A stretch of 64,000 nt of DNA, taken from assembly GCA_949825065.1 (NCBI GenBank), contig OX463856.1:2566369-2630368 (forward strand). Reading direction: 5' to 3'. The notes below the pieces were generated by a model. The model had not been told where the DNA came from and made no database searches. It worked only from the letters and a program-made list of their open reading frames with translations. The position numbers and the translations under genes are program-made. The DNA comes from Odontocerum albicorne (lineage: Eukaryota > Arthropoda > Insecta > Trichoptera > Odontoceridae). Below are positions 1-11,486 of the stretch, one piece after another (the first letter of the stretch is position 1; the number at the start of each line of letters is the position of its first letter).

Positions 1-418
1 CGGTTTTTTCAATTGTTTTGAAAATAGCAAAAGTAGCGTCACTAAAACCACTGTAACTCAATGACACAATGTCAGAATGTCATGAAAGTTTGACACGTAA
101 CTTCTAAAGCTTGGTACTAACTGAAAATTGTATGGATTTGTTATTAGATGATTGGATTTGTTATTTGGTTAGCCCCGGGATTTATTGATCGATGTATTAT
201 GTGTATACATTTTCCTCTCTCCACACTCATTTCAGATGTACTATATATTATTTTTCGTTCATATTTTGCAACTCATTCTTTAACTGTTTCCAAAGCCTCT
301 CAAGATTCCTTGTTAAGCTCTACTTATATTATCCATCTTAAACAAACAGTTATCCTGTATTCGACCATTTTTATTGTATCAAACAATAAAATAGCAGATA
401 CTCTACAAATGTATGATA
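1..418. other. A+T-rich sequence, nothing recognised
   Basis: No repeat family seen elsewhere in the window and no plausible coding stretch is visible. A 100-codon open frame at 148-450 has no recognisable domain, low-complexity hydrophobic composition, and runs into the inverted repeat of the next element, so it is treated as chance. Confidence 0.5.
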
Positions 419-420
419 TA

Positions 421-1084
421 AGGTCAGCCCATAAACTTGTGCGTATTTGAGTCATATGTATAATTCACTACGACTCTTTTCGTAGAACAATACACTTCCA
501 AACAAGTCGCATCCTGTTCCAAAATGTACACTCAAGTGATCAATTTATCTTCGATATTTGTAAAAATTGTACTGTACGTACATAAGAGCTGTTAGAAAAT
601 TAATATTGGTAATCGGTACAAACGGCATGTTTTCTACTTTTTTTATTTTTAAATGGAGAAAGTGCAAGTTCCAGCGCAGAAAAAATTAACAGTGTTTATA
701 GTGAGAATATTATCAGAGTAAAAACTACCCAGAAATGGTATCAAGGATTTAAATATGTACAGGGCAGGGTTAATGATGACCCCCGGTCAAGATGTCCTGT
801 TAATTTTGACAACGATATTCTAAAGAATCATGGTGAATCAGATTACAGAAAGGCTTAATTCATCTCATGGAACAGTAGACAATAAAGATGAAGTCAAAAA
901 GTATGTTTCCAGTTTTTCACATCAAAACAAGAGCTATTTTACATGCGAAATTAAAAAAAGTACCTGTAGGATGGCAACAGGTTGTAGATAATGAAGGAAA
1001 CATTAATTAAAAAAGTATAATTGGTTGTATTTGCATTGGTTCGAAATTTTTCAAAAATACGCACCAGTTTATGGACTTATCTGG
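421..1084 (+). mobile_element. Decayed mariner-type DNA transposon with TIRs
   Basis: The ends are imperfect inverted repeats: CCCATAAACTTGTGCGTATT at the left (about 428-447) and the complement of a near match at the right (about 1052-1076). TA dinucleotides flank both ends (419-420 and 1085-1086), as expected for Tc1/mariner target duplications. Inside, shifting frames on the plus strand give pieces resembling the N-terminal helix-turn-helix region of mariner transposases: a QKWYQGFK-like stretch followed by DDPRSRCPVNFDNDILK. The reading is broken by stops and frameshifts, and no catalytic acidic triad is left. At about 664 bp it is half the length of a complete mariner, so it is an internally deleted, inactive copy. 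Confidence 0.6.
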
Positions 1085-1723
1085 TAACATCAAGTAATTC
1101 ATTAATTTAAATGTTGTATTTGGTTGGTAAACATGATTACCTACACGGTAAGAAGCTTCTCAGGTTGTATTGAATCTAATTGAAGTCGAAAATACTACAC
1201 AATTTGAAGACGCATTATAAAAGACTTTACAAGTATTGAGAGCAGACAACCCTGATTGGAAAACCTACCGAAGATAAGTGAGTATGGCTTCCATTATGTT
1301 TATCAGTATCTCACATCCCCGTCATAACGGGATATTACGATAGAAGCTGGGAGCTGGGAGCTAGAAGCTGGAATCTGGCAACTTCACGTCTCTTATACCT
1401 TACACTCCGTATCCTCTGTATATTTTCTCTCTTTGTGCTTCCAACTCGTAATCCACCAGCACTTTATCCTTTTTAAACCCCAGTATTATTTAAAACCCTG
1501 TGGATATGAAATTTACGATCCTTTTATGATGTAGGATTAGGGTTAAGAAAGAATGTATTATATGATAAAAAAAACACTCTAGACTTGACTTTGTTTGATT
1601 ATTAGTAACCTACTTGTCGTATTTGGTAATTAATTTGTCTTCTACTCGGAAGTTTTCAGTTCGAGTTTTTAAGGCACTCAGAATAAATAGTAAATATACT
1701 TCCGGGCTGATGTTAGACCCTGT
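1085..1723. other. No gene seen; small purine-rich repeat
   Basis: Nothing coding is visible. A short imperfect repeat of the motif gctgggagct occurs around 1346-1375. The rest is unremarkable A+T-rich DNA up to the palindromic element that starts near 1724. Confidence 0.4.
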
Positions 1724-2791
1724 CCAGATGAGACGTTTTACGCGCGATTCGAGTAGCGCGTTTCGAACTAATTAAGGTAAATTGATCTAGCTTCGCGGTT
1801 TTATGAAATTTACGAACATGTGTGTTACTGTAAAATGTCTTCTTCCTCCTAACTCAATCGCACGGAGGAAGAAGACATTTTAAAGAAACACATATGTTCA
1901 AAAATTTCACAAAACCGCGAAGCTAGATCAATTTACCTTAATTAATTAAACTTCCTGCTCGGTATCCCACGGCGGAGCTTTTCAGAGAGTATCAGGTCCT
2001 GAACATAGCCAATTTATATCTCAAATCCATTCTCTGGCACTACCATCGAGAGGAAGGGAAGATGCAGACTCAGCAGACACACATCACACGCATGGCAACT
2101 AATGAAATGTTCTTCATCCCTAGAGTTAAAACCTCTTTTGCCCAAAGGCAATATGCTTATTTGGCTCCCATTACATTCAATGGCGTGCCGACTTCAATAA
2201 GGGTAAAGGTAGGAAAACCATTTAGACAGTCGATCGGAGCGTGGTTGTTATTGCGACAGGATTTTGAGTACTTGGGCTTTCAGGATGAATGACGAGTAGA
2301 AAGGATTTGTGTGGAGCTCGTGAGTGTGGGTTTCTTCTTGTTGTTTTAATTTTGGTTGTTTTTGTATTTGTGTTTCTGAGTATTTTTTTTGTTTTAATTT
2401 TGTTTTAGTTTTAATATTTATTCTTATGATTGTGTGCGGTATATTGTGGGATAAATATTTTTGGTCTTTCTGGAGTGATGATGTGTGAGGAGTTTGTCAG
2501 GTTGATGAGAGCGTGCAACGGGGTTTTGTTTTTGTGTAATCAAAAATCGGAAAGAAGTATCGATTTATTTTTTCATGCTAAATATCCTCAGTGAGATACA
2601 GGCAAACACCTAGTTTACTGGGGATACGACAAATGAAAGGCGATAAACCCAGATCCATTAAAATTGCATGTTCAAATCAAATTACCTGTTGTTTTTTCGC
2701 AAATTGTGTATATTTCTTGTCATGTGTAATAATAAAAAAAAAAATCGAAACGCGCTACTCGAATCGCGCGTAAAACGCCTCATCTGGACAA
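1724..2791. mobile_element. Palindromic (foldback) MITE split by a LINE insertion
   Basis: The left end (1725-1770) contains gtccagatgagacg followed by a CG-rich block. The right end (2746-2791) is its inverted complement, ending cctcatctggac. Inside, about 1774-1850 and 1868-1945 are long inverted complements of each other around a short centre, so the element is a large hairpin. About 800 bp of LINE 3' end (next entry) sits in its right arm. Without that insertion the MITE would be about 270 bp. TTAGA occurs on both sides a few bases out, but I cannot fix the target duplication. Confidence 0.75.
1946..2745 (+). mobile_element. LINE-1fam 3' end (copy A) with ORF C-terminus and A-rich tail
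   Basis: This is a 5'-truncated non-LTR retrotransposon. An open frame runs from about 1948 to the TGA at 2290. It carries a YPTAELFREYQVLNIANLYL stretch and then PRVKTSFAQRQYAYLAPITF, which matches the C-terminal pattern of CR1/Jockey-group reverse transcriptase ORFs. A 3' UTR of about 450 bp follows, containing cagtgagatacaggcaaa and cctgttgttttttcgcaaat, and it ends in an A-run after cttgtcatgtgtaataat. It interrupts the palindromic MITE, so it inserted after that element. It is inactive because the polymerase core is missing. Confidence 0.75.
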
Positions 2792-2864
2792 GCTCTTAGA
2801 TACCGTCTGGTAACAACGCTAGCACACTAGACGCGTGTGGTATTATTTCTGACTAGGACAACAA

Positions 2865-3085
2865 CGACCTCCAATGTTTAGTTGATAAGACGCCTGTTTA
2901 TTAACCCGAGAATTGCGTGTTCGATTCCTGTTAGAACTCAGATATTTTTAAAAAAGGATGACAGTCTGTTTTTCACCAAGATCTTTTTCCTATATTTCTG
3001 GTTGGTTGCAAGAGACTGCAACGTACTAATTAGCCCACCAGATTGAACTTTATACATAAAAAGTGTATTATAATACAACATAGTG
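2865..3085 (+). mobile_element. SINE-1fam copy (tRNA-derived head, LINE-2-like tail)
   Basis: The 5' part has a degenerate tRNA-like head (gttgataagacgcctg, then a B-box-like gttcgattcc). The 3' part is the tail ttggttgcaagagactgcaa ... agcccaccagattgaac ... aaaaagtgt. The same head and tail order recurs at 20868 and 28580. It is best read as a Pol III-type SINE. Confidence 0.65.
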
Positions 3086-3136
3086 ACTTAAATTCAAAGG
3101 CTCGTCAAATGAAACCTCGAATAACAACCAGAGGAT

Positions 3137-3295
3137 CTTCCTCGAATAACAACCAGAAGAAGACCAAAGAATTCATGGGTGGTGCAAAAATATAACCTGA
3201 TGCAAAGGCACGGCCTGGGGGACGTAGTCCGGGACAGAAGAGCATACAACCTGAGGACGAGGAGAACTGACACCAACAGTCTTCTCAGACAGTGA
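3137..3295 (+). pseudogene. LINE-A (RTE-like) ORF C-terminal fragment
   Basis: The plus-strand frame reads LPRITTRRRPKNSWVVQ, then LMQRHGLGDVVRDRRAYNLR, and stops at a TGA (3293-3295). This is the extreme C-terminus of the LINE-A ORF, which is better preserved at 41940-42320. A 17-bp stretch (cctcgaataacaaccag) is duplicated just upstream at 3114 and 3140. The 3' flank (ggagccagggagaagaag) matches the 3' UTR start of the other LINE-A copies. Confidence 0.7.
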
Positions 3296-3524
3296 GTTGG
3301 GATGGAGCCAGGGAGAAGAAGCTCGTCAAATGAGACCGAAAACAATCTGCTGGTAACTCATATGAATATTTACAAATCAATAAAATGAAAAATATACTCG
3401 TACAAATGTTGAAGAGCAACATATAAATGAATGGATGAATTTTCTTTGTTCGGCTTTGTTTTGTTTTCATTCATGGACTTAGAATATTTTTTTGTATGTA
3501 AGCCTTAGGTGTCCCAGTATATTT

Positions 3525-3705
3525 TGATGACCTACTTGGTAAAACGCCTGTTTCCAAACCAGGGGATCACTGGATCTATTTCCGTTAATCTCCATTCCAA
3601 AAACCACTAAAAAAAAATTTGGTTGGTTAGAAGAGATTGTCACATAGTAATCGACCTGCTACATTGTACTGTATAAAAAAGTGTAATACAATGTATTTAT
3701 ATTAT
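3525..3705 (+). mobile_element. SINE-1fam copy, degenerate head
   Basis: A tRNA-like stretch (acttggtaaaacgcctg) is followed by the family tail ggttagaagagattgtcaca and a gtactgtataaaaaagtgta terminus. The B box is poorly preserved, so the copy is old. Confidence 0.55.
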
Positions 3706-4169
3706 TTTAAAATAAGTTGTTTTGAAATGTCAGCTGGACATAATAAGAGAGAATATAGAAAAATGTATTTTGTCATGATACGTGCTCTGCAAACAAAAAT
3801 CTGAGATTATAATTTATGATGTTTGGATATTTTCTTCAATTTTGTTGTTATTTTTGTTATTTAAAGTTTGTTTGATCGTCGTTATCATTTGATTATTTTT
3901 TTTTTAAAATTATAATTTGAGTGTGGGTTGAAAATCAATTTAAAAACGAGGTAGAACATATAAGGACAATTTATATGATATAGCACAGTTTTAAGACCAA
4001 ACTCTCCTCAAGGGTGCTCCAGCTCGACACTCGAACCCACTATTTTGAAAGAGTTAAGTATAATATTACGTAAGGAATAAACAGGGTTCAATAAGAATTT
4101 TAATCTATAAAATTTCTGTACATATTTCCCATCCTATGCCCAGATGTATGGATGTAAAGGCAAAGCAAA
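3706..4169. other. No gene or repeat recognised
   Basis: A+T-rich sequence with long T runs (around 3895-3905). Nothing coding was seen on either strand. Confidence 0.4.
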
Positions 4170-4690
4170 TATTTCTTTATTTATTAAACACTTTTATTGC
4201 AAATACAATCTGATGGGCTTATTGCCAGGCGGCAATCTCTTCCAACCAAACAGACAAAAGTAAATTAAGCAAGTTACGTGGTCGCACAAATCATTCAAAT
4301 GACAATCTATCCCCACGAAATTCATAAACATATACATGAGCACATGCCCACGAACCCCACAAAGACGGACAGTCACCCGAACATTATTTTTCATAAAAAG
4401 TGAGATATCATCAATCAAAAGGAAAGGAAGGGATGGTGGAGAGGAAAGGAAAAGAAAAATCAGGAATGAAACACGTTATTTTACTGACCAGAAATTAAGA
4501 GGTTTTTCAGTCGCTTCTTAAAGCATGCCAAGGACGGAGCAAGTCTTATATTGGTTTGTAACTGATTCCAGAGTCTCACTGCATGGACAGTAAAAGACGA
4601 CGTAAATAAAAAGGAGCGGTGAACTGCAAAGGCCAATAAATATATTATGATGGGAAAGTTTGACACTCTGCTCTTTGCTGACCTCAATAA
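4170..4690 (-). mobile_element. LINE-2fam 3' end, ORF C-terminus plus 3' UTR
   Basis: Read on the minus strand, the frame (about 4687-4481) contains FTVHAVRLWNQLQTNIRLAP and then SLACFKKRLKNLLISGQ before a stop. This is the classic end of a CR1/L2/Jockey-group non-LTR ORF. A 3' UTR of about 290 bp follows and ends in the tail gagattgccgcctggcaat ... aataaaagtgtttaataaa. In that tail attgcc and ggcaat form a hairpin. The same UTR and tail recur at 22505 (plus) and 59150 (minus), and the tail alone in SINE-1fam. The copy is 5' truncated. Confidence 0.8.
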
Positions 4691-4839
4691 GAAAATTACG
4701 TGATAGTATGTATGTTTAATTTGTGTGTTGAAGATTATAGAAAAAATATAAAATATAACATATGAAGAACGAAAATTATACTAATAAAAAAAGCAAAAGA
4801 AAACAAAATTCTGATATTTGCTACCAACAATTGTAAATT

Positions 4840-4912
4840 TTTTCTCACATAGTTCTTGACCTGCTTGATAGCACTGTATAAAAAAAGTGTAATATAATAC
4901 ATTTATATTTTT
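4840..4912 (+). mobile_element. SINE-1fam tail fragment
   Basis: Matches the 3' portion of SINE-1fam (tgacctgcttgatagcactg, then aaaaaaagtgtaatataata). No head is recognisable. Confidence 0.45.
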
Positions 4913-4999
4913 AGGTGCATACCCGCAACTGCATTTTTATAGAAAAAAAAATGTAGTATGAAACCGCTAGACGAACTACAAAGAAATCTTTGTGTGTAG

Positions 5000-5560
5000 A
5001 TCTTCCGGTATGTGATAGTAACATATTTTAGATTAAGGTGTAGTGTAGTGCGTGTAGTATCAGTAAACCAAGAAATCAAGTGATGGTGATGATGATTAAG
5101 TGCAAATGTGTTAAAGGGGTTGTTGTCGCGCTGTTAGGGGGTGATATTAAAACGATATTCAAATGAAGTTAACGTTCGAGCAACGATCCCCTGTTGGAAC
5201 TCTGAAAAGTGAGGGTCCACTTTGGCTCTAGAGATCAATCGATGGATTTGCATGATATAAATAGTAAACCTTGCATAAAATATCAAAACACACACCGCTT
5301 TTCACTCTCAGCTTTGTAAAGCGCTTTTGTAAAAGACTTTATCGAACTGGATATTTCTCGGAACCGATAGCACTCTCAGGAAATTCTAGACGTTCAAAGA
5401 AATTTTTTTCAAAAGCATCCTACATGTTTTAGGCTTCGTCTATTTCTGTTTTTATATTCTCAAATCGTAATACCACTAACTCAAAGACAGCCATCGTTCA
5501 AAATCGTGTTTTGAAGTGAAAATAAAAATAAATTGCCTTCTTTTAAATTATCTGCTTACA
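5000..5560. other. No gene seen; short stretch shared with 28930
   Basis: The motif gatcttccggtatgtgatag (about 5000) has a close relative near 28940 (gatcttccgatatgcgatcg), which suggests an unnamed dispersed repeat. The remainder shows no features. Confidence 0.35.
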
Positions 5561-5566
5561 AACATA

Positions 5567-5905
5567 CATCTTCGTTGTAACTGGATTCAATAGTCGAGGT
5601 TTCTCTAGATATTTCAACGCCAAATCTGTTGGAGAGTGAAGCTGTACCGTTTATTTTATATAAATTAAGTGTGGCGCTGCACACCAGCAAACGCACCGAT
5701 CACATCACTGTACTGTATCCGATGGCATACATCGTTGTCGTAACTGGATTCGATAGTCGAGGATTGTCTAGATATTCCAATGCCAAGTCAGTTGGAGAGC
5801 AAAGCGGTACTGTTGATTTTTTTAAATTGAGTGTTGCGTTGCACACCAGCAAACTCACCGATTACACCGCTGTACTGAATCCGATGGAATATCGCAGTGA
5901 GAAAG
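5567..5905. repeat. Two-copy tandem repeat, about 163-bp unit
   Basis: The unit starting ctggattcaatagtcgaggt at 5581 is repeated at 5744 (ctggattcgatagtcgagg). Matching continues through cacaccagcaaac in both copies. An open frame covers part of both copies, but the period is not a multiple of three and there is no known domain, so I treat it as a diverged non-coding tandem duplication. Confidence 0.7.
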
Positions 5906-5984
5906 TATAGATATGACTGAAGTCATAGATATTCTTATACCTCCGAATACTAAGCGGAAAATGCCTGTGTCTTTCAAGGGGAGT

Positions 5985-6055
5985 AGCAGAATGCGAGGTT
6001 CAAACCAGCGACCTCCCAGCCCGTTAACGTATGGCTATGTGCCTCATACATATAT
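5985..6055 (-). mobile_element. tRNA-like remnant, possible SINE head
   Basis: On the minus strand a B-box-like tggtttgaacctcgcattc follows a plausible anticodon-arm region. No acceptor stem pairing is evident, so this is not a functional tRNA. Confidence 0.3.
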
Positions 6056-7324
6056 ACTATACCATCACGACATATCTCTGTAAGGTCAAAAGGGGATGAT
6101 CTTGCACTGTAAACTGTTACCAGTTAAATGCTTAAGATCCGTTTTCACTGCGACAAAGAGTAAACCTTTTAAAGGATACTTTTATTAATCCTTTTTAAAA
6201 CAAACTGTTACCGTTTTTAAGAGAAATATATGTAAGTCAAATTAAGAAATTAATCTTGAGATGGGTTGTCAGCATTAAAAAATTGAAAGTCTGATAAATA
6301 AATATTATGCCTTCAACCCTTTGAAAGAATGATTATATTCGATTTAATGTTTTTGTACAAGGTTATTCACAATATCGTTAAGAGTCACGATATACACGTT
6401 TATTGACTCAAATTGGTTTTCACACCCGTGCTAGAAACACACGGAAACTTTTACAACTCAAATGTGTCAATAGTAATTTGCTTTCGATAGTTGAACGACG
6501 TTATTCATCGATCAAGGGAACACAACAATTGGATTACTCTATTTCTGGTTTGGTGGACATTTTTAACTGAATTGTACAGTTTAAGAGCATTGGGTCATTA
6601 CTTGTTTGATTTTTATTGTATCTTAAGTGTTTTTTTTCTCAATTTGTTTTAGCATAATTTTGAAGATGAAATAAAACATGATGTTTTTTCGCTGTTTTAT
6701 GTATTTAATATTATACGAAAAACCCTAGAAAAAAATATATACAGTGTATGGCGATGCAGTTAGCAATTGTGTGTGTCAAATATGGTATGAAAAATTCGTA
6801 ATGGTGATACGAAACTTGTAAATAGTGTCCGCTCTGTAAGGCTGATTGTCACTGATGGCAACTAAATCGAGAATAACTAAAGTTCCACGACACAAAATAA
6901 TTGATTCCTTTAATTATAATACTTCTGAATATAAATAAAAACTTGCAAATGGTTTTGATAAAGTACTATGACATTGCTTTCCAAACAATGAATGACTTGT
7001 TTTATTTTTTATATGTTGACTTCTAAAAGTCTAATTTAATTATTTTTTTTGGAACTTGTATGATACGCTATTGCTACTGACGCTAACAACTCTTTGCTAT
7101 AGTTCGAAGGGGTCTCATTGTATTTTAGTGCGTTATATTTTACCTTTGTCGGTGTCAGCGATATCTTTTTCACTTTCAGGAATTACACCTGCTGAGTAGG
7201 GGTTATACCCTCCTAAGAAAATCTTTCATCTAACTAAGTGTGACTTAATCTAATTTTCTTATGAATAATCGCAGAATAAAGGAACCTAACTTAGAGACAA
7301 TATAGTTGGAAAAGAAAAAAAATG
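6056..7324. other. A+T-rich DNA, nothing recognised
   Basis: No coding frame, TIR pair or repeat family was recognised on either strand over this 1.27-kb stretch. Confidence 0.4.
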
Positions 7325-7875
7325 CATGCCTCTATCAAAGAAAGAGGTTTCTTTATATGTTGTGGATATTATAAAGATTTTTTTTCTTCTTCTTCTTAAA
7401 CTTTCTGTAGACTCTCAAGAGTCTGTTACTGCAGGATTGTCCTCCTGTGATGCTGAGCTCCAGCTATCTCTCCATCGTTTCGGAGGTCTCCCTGGCGGAC
7501 GTCGGCACCCCATCCGGCACCCCATGCAGAACTATGTATGAAGTTCTTGTGGAATTCATTCTCTGTATATATTGGTACCAGTATCGTCGACGCTGTCATC
7601 CCCATTTGACCACATCTTTGACCTCACAGACCTCTAGGATTGTGGTGTTACTTACACGATTACGCAAAAGTCTTTCCAGCAATAGCGCGCAGAGTTCTCA
7701 TTTCCGTCGTCCTTAGCATACTTTTTGTCCTGACAGTGTCCGCCCTCGCTTCGATGCCATATGTGAGGATAGGTCGCACACAGGTCTTATAAATGCGTGC
7801 CTTATTATCCGTTCTCATATCTTTATTCCTACATATGACATCTCTCAGGCAGCCCGCCACAACTGCAGCTTTATC
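7325..7875 (-). pseudogene. LINE-B (RTE-like) RT C-terminal remnant
   Basis: On the minus strand, 7860-7660 reads KARIYKTCVRPILTYGIEAR and then RTTEMRTLRAIAGKTFA, a standard post-catalytic segment of RTE-like LINE ORFs. Further downstream (about 7640-7450) another frame gives a C-E-V-K-D-V-V-K-W-G motif and an R-R-R-Y-W-Y-Q-Y motif, interrupted by stops and shifts. It is a decayed 3' piece. A related remnant lies at 44936-45235. Confidence 0.7.
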
Positions 7876-7934
7876 TACCTGAGGCCTTACTTCTCTGGGG
7901 AGAGAAAGATTTTTTTAATAATAGAAAAGAAACT

Positions 7935-8305
7935 TGATGTTTCTACATGTAAAGGGATTTTTTCACAAGGGAATATAACATGATGTTTTCACATGTGAAA
8001 GTAACGTGATGGTGTCACAAGTGAAAGTAACACAATGTCTACACATATGAAATTAACGTACTGTTTCACATATCAAAGTAACGTTTTCATAAGTGAAAGT
8101 TAAGTTTCCATAAGTCTAAGGAAGTAAAAATGTTTCCACACGTCAAAGGGGCATGATATTAGCACGAGTGAAATAAATGTTATGTTTCAACAAGTGAAAG
8201 TAAGGTGATGTTTCAAGAAGTGAAAGTAACTCGGTGTTCACATAAGTGAAAGTAACGTAACGTTTTTACATGTAAGAGTAACGTGATTTTCCGAAGTGAA
8301 AGTAA
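7935..8305. repeat. Degenerate minisatellite, gtgaaagtaacgt-type units
   Basis: About a dozen imperfect units of roughly 25-35 bp share a core like aagtgaaagtaacgtgatg followed by a t-rich cac/tca block. Units vary in length and sequence, so this is an old tandem array. Confidence 0.8.
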
Positions 8306-9493
8306 GTCAGTACACAATTTTGAATTTTTAACATATTCGTTATTCTTTAATTCTTTTTTTTTTCACTCATTATTCCCACATAAAAATTAAAGAAAAGATA
8401 AGGTTGAACGTATTTAAAAAAAAAATTGTATGGAGTTAGTCATAACGTGTTTGAATTGTGAATAGCTTAATTTCAGACTTAACTTAATCCCTCTTAGACT
8501 AAATATTAATAATTAAGTTTATTATTATCTATTTTGAAATACTAGAGTAGACCGTGAACTCGAAAAGAAAACTGAAAAATTTTAAACAAATGCTGTAGAA
8601 AAGCGTGCGCGCAAAAAAATACTAAATGATAAAAAAAATACTTGAATAATAATGCAATATTTAAATCAACATCAAAGTTAAGATGTGGAATTGCATTTTG
8701 TTAGTCCTTCATTCGTATGGTACCTTTCAACGAACTTGAATTATTGATTTGGATATATTGAAGAGCGTGACCGGCAGAAAGCTTTGTAATCAGCCTCATT
8801 AATCTAGTATTTAGGTTTAGAACGATCGAAGTAAATAAGGCCTTGGTCTTCGTTAAATGATGTTTTTGAAATACTAATTCACACAGAAAGAAACAAATAA
8901 TACTTGCACATGTCTAGCAAATGTGAGTTTTGTTGTCAAACAAACTCTTTTACCAGACTAGCATTTTTAAGTACTATCAGGAATCGAACTCTAGCCTTCT
9001 GAGCGTATGTTTATTAATTAATTATATTTAATAAAGCTTTCAAATACAGGTTAAACCCTATAACATGCAAAGCATTAAGATAATTATATTCAGCAATAAG
9101 GGATACAATTTATAAGTTAGAAATATTTGTTAGGTCCAAACAACTAACTTCCGCCACTAAAGACGCAACTTAAGTTCTGTCTTAAAAAAGATTTTCCAAA
9201 ATATTGAAGATAAAAGTGTCCGAAATCTTATTTGAAATTGATAGCCAGTGAAACAAAGGATGAACACTTGATAAGGTTGTTTTATTTATTGGTAGTCTAA
9301 ATAAAACAATATTTCTGAACTTCGAATAGTCTGGAAGATAAAACAATTCTATTTCCAACATAGTTGGATTGGATGATGGTCCCGTCAGCAACTGAAATAT
9401 ATAATAAGAAATCCCCCACATCCCTTCTCAAGTTAAGAAGGCTGTATTCAAACATACCTAGAAGAAAACTTGAAGAATAGAAACCGCACTCAC
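8306..9493. other. A+T-rich DNA, one tRNA-like scrap
   Basis: Nothing coding is recognised. At 8960-9010, minus strand, a B-box-like gagttcgattcctgatag could be a SINE-head remnant. The short open frame at 9182-9421 has no recognisable domain. Confidence 0.35.
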
Positions 9494-10370
9494 TTAACCC
9501 TTCCCTTACGGTGATAAAAATAATACGCGTGCTCCGGTGTTGGGTAGTGAGTACGCAATAAAAAATTAGCGATTTTAAATCGGAAAAATAAGAACATTCA
9601 TAGATAATCCCCTTAATTAATTATAATTGAAGTTCAAAATTATAATAATTGAGATTTATTTGCTGAAAATATTAAAAAACCATCTGGCAACGCTCACGGA
9701 ACGGGCGTAGATCTAGTCTCGTTGCCAGCTCAACAGCTACTGTGGCGCGGCAGGGTTGGTGGCTAACTCGGGCGTGGCTAACACTTGCGAGGTTGAGACA
9801 ATTGAACTCCTCGCTATTCAGTGCGATTTTAAATCGGAAAAATAAGAACATTCATAGATAATCCCCTTAATTAATTAATATTGAAGTTAAAAATTATAAT
9901 AATTGAGATTTATTTGCTGAAAACATCAAAAAACCATCTGGCAACGCTCACGGAACGGGCGTACGTCTAACCTATTTGCAAGCCTAGCTAGTGGCGCGGA
10001 ACGTCAGTCGCATACCCCGGCGCTTACGCTTATGCTTGCGACGTTGAAACAATTCAGCTCCTCGCAATTCAGTCTAGTATGCAAGAGTGAGATGCGAATA
10101 TAGTGTCGCGCTTCCCGCATACTATTCACCTATCGTCAAGACGAGGCACTCGCAGCGTTTAAATGCGAATTTGTTTTCGATCTTTACAAAACACCTCGAT
10201 GTAGTCGATAAATTCTGATTATTATTAATATTATTTTTAAAATCAATGCGTAAATATATTATGGAGGAATACCTTAAATCTTAACCTTGTATTTATTATA
10301 TTTATAGAGATATTGATGGTTATTAGAAGCAACGTGTAGAAGATACCCAACACAGGAAAGGAAAGGTTAA
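9494..10370. mobile_element. TTAA-flanked piggyBac-like MITE, long variant
   Basis: It starts at TTAA (9494-9497) followed by cccttcccttacggtg, and ends with acacaggaaaggaaagg before TTAA (10367-10370). The TTAA target and CCYTTCC termini fit the piggyBac superfamily. At 877 bp it is longer than its four relatives (about 620 bp) because a 264-bp segment beginning gcgattttaaatcgg at 9569 is repeated from 9833. It has no transposase frame, so it is non-autonomous. Confidence 0.75.
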
Positions 10371-10867
10371 GTAAGGATATCTGAAAAAATCTTTTGATCC
10401 TTCTGCAGCATTCGAGAGTTACAAATTCCCAGTGGGCTCCACACCAATGTTCCACATTCTAACTTGTTACATATCAGCGCAATGTTAAGGGACCTCAGAA
10501 CCTGTTTCTTATAAACTACTTAGAGACTCGTACTGCAAATGCCGAACCTCTATAAGTATACTTACATGTTAAGCGTCTTATCAACTAGGACACTTCAGTA
10601 GTTAATTTACACAAGTAGGATTAGGCAATAAGACAACTCTGAATACTTAACAACTTTGTAATAATGCAAACAATATATTTTCGATAACTGGGTGATAGTG
10701 ATCAGAAGTGAAACATTCCGCTTGTCACCAACATTATATGCAAAAAATCCATTTTTTACTAGTAGTGAACGTAAAATTGATCAATACGCTTTGATAGCAT
10801 GACATCTCTAATACTTTAAGTAAGTTTATGACAACGTTTATATTGCTTTGCGTCGCCATTGTTTTAT
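10371..10867. other. No gene or repeat recognised
   Basis: A+T-rich spacer between two members of the TTAA MITE family. Nothing further was seen. Confidence 0.4.
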
Positions 10868-11486
10868 TTAACCCTTCCTTCCCTGTGATGTGTAACTAGT
10901 ACACATTGCTACTAAAAACGTTAATATATCTATAAATATATTATAATAAATATTGGGTTCAGATTTTAGATATTCCTCCGTAATACATTTACGCATTGAA
11001 TGAAAAAATAATATTAATAATAATTAGCACTTATCGGCCACATCAGAGGTATTTTGTGAAAATCGGGAATAAATTCACCAATACAATTGAACGTGTGCCA
11101 GTGTGTGACATAGGTATATTCATTCTAAAAAACCGTCATAGGTGAGGAAGCGACGCTATTTCCCTCTCACTCTCACTCTACTTCGGTATATGGGAACGCA
11201 AGAAATATAATCTAAGTTCGCTCGCTTCTCTCGCTTCAGTAGCTCGCGGGCATCCATTTGAGGTGGTATCATCGCCCGTTTTGTGAACGTTGGCCGATGT
11301 TTTTTTCATGTTTTCAGCAATTAAATTTCATTTTTGACTTCAAATTTAATTAATTTAAGCGATTGGCTATCAATATTCTTATTTTTCCGATTTTAAAATC
11401 GCTCATTTTTACATGTGTATTGATCTGTATTGAATACACAACACCGGAACGCGCGGAATTTTTTAGCACAGGAAGGGAAATGTTAA
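10868..11486. mobile_element. TTAA-flanked piggyBac-like MITE
   Basis: TTAA at 10868-10871 leads into cccttccttccctgtgatg. The other end is agcacaggaagggaaatg next to TTAA at 11483-11486. Internal marker sequences (cacttatcggccacatcag, agcgattggctat) are shared with the copies at 34318, 49039 and 57140. There is no coding capacity. Confidence 0.8.

Noticed and set aside
5629..5910. Repeat-containing small protein with two LSVALHTSK segments
   Set aside because: The tandem unit is 163 bp, which does not keep frame between copies without an indel, and the first unit is cut by stops upstream. It is a non-coding tandem duplication.
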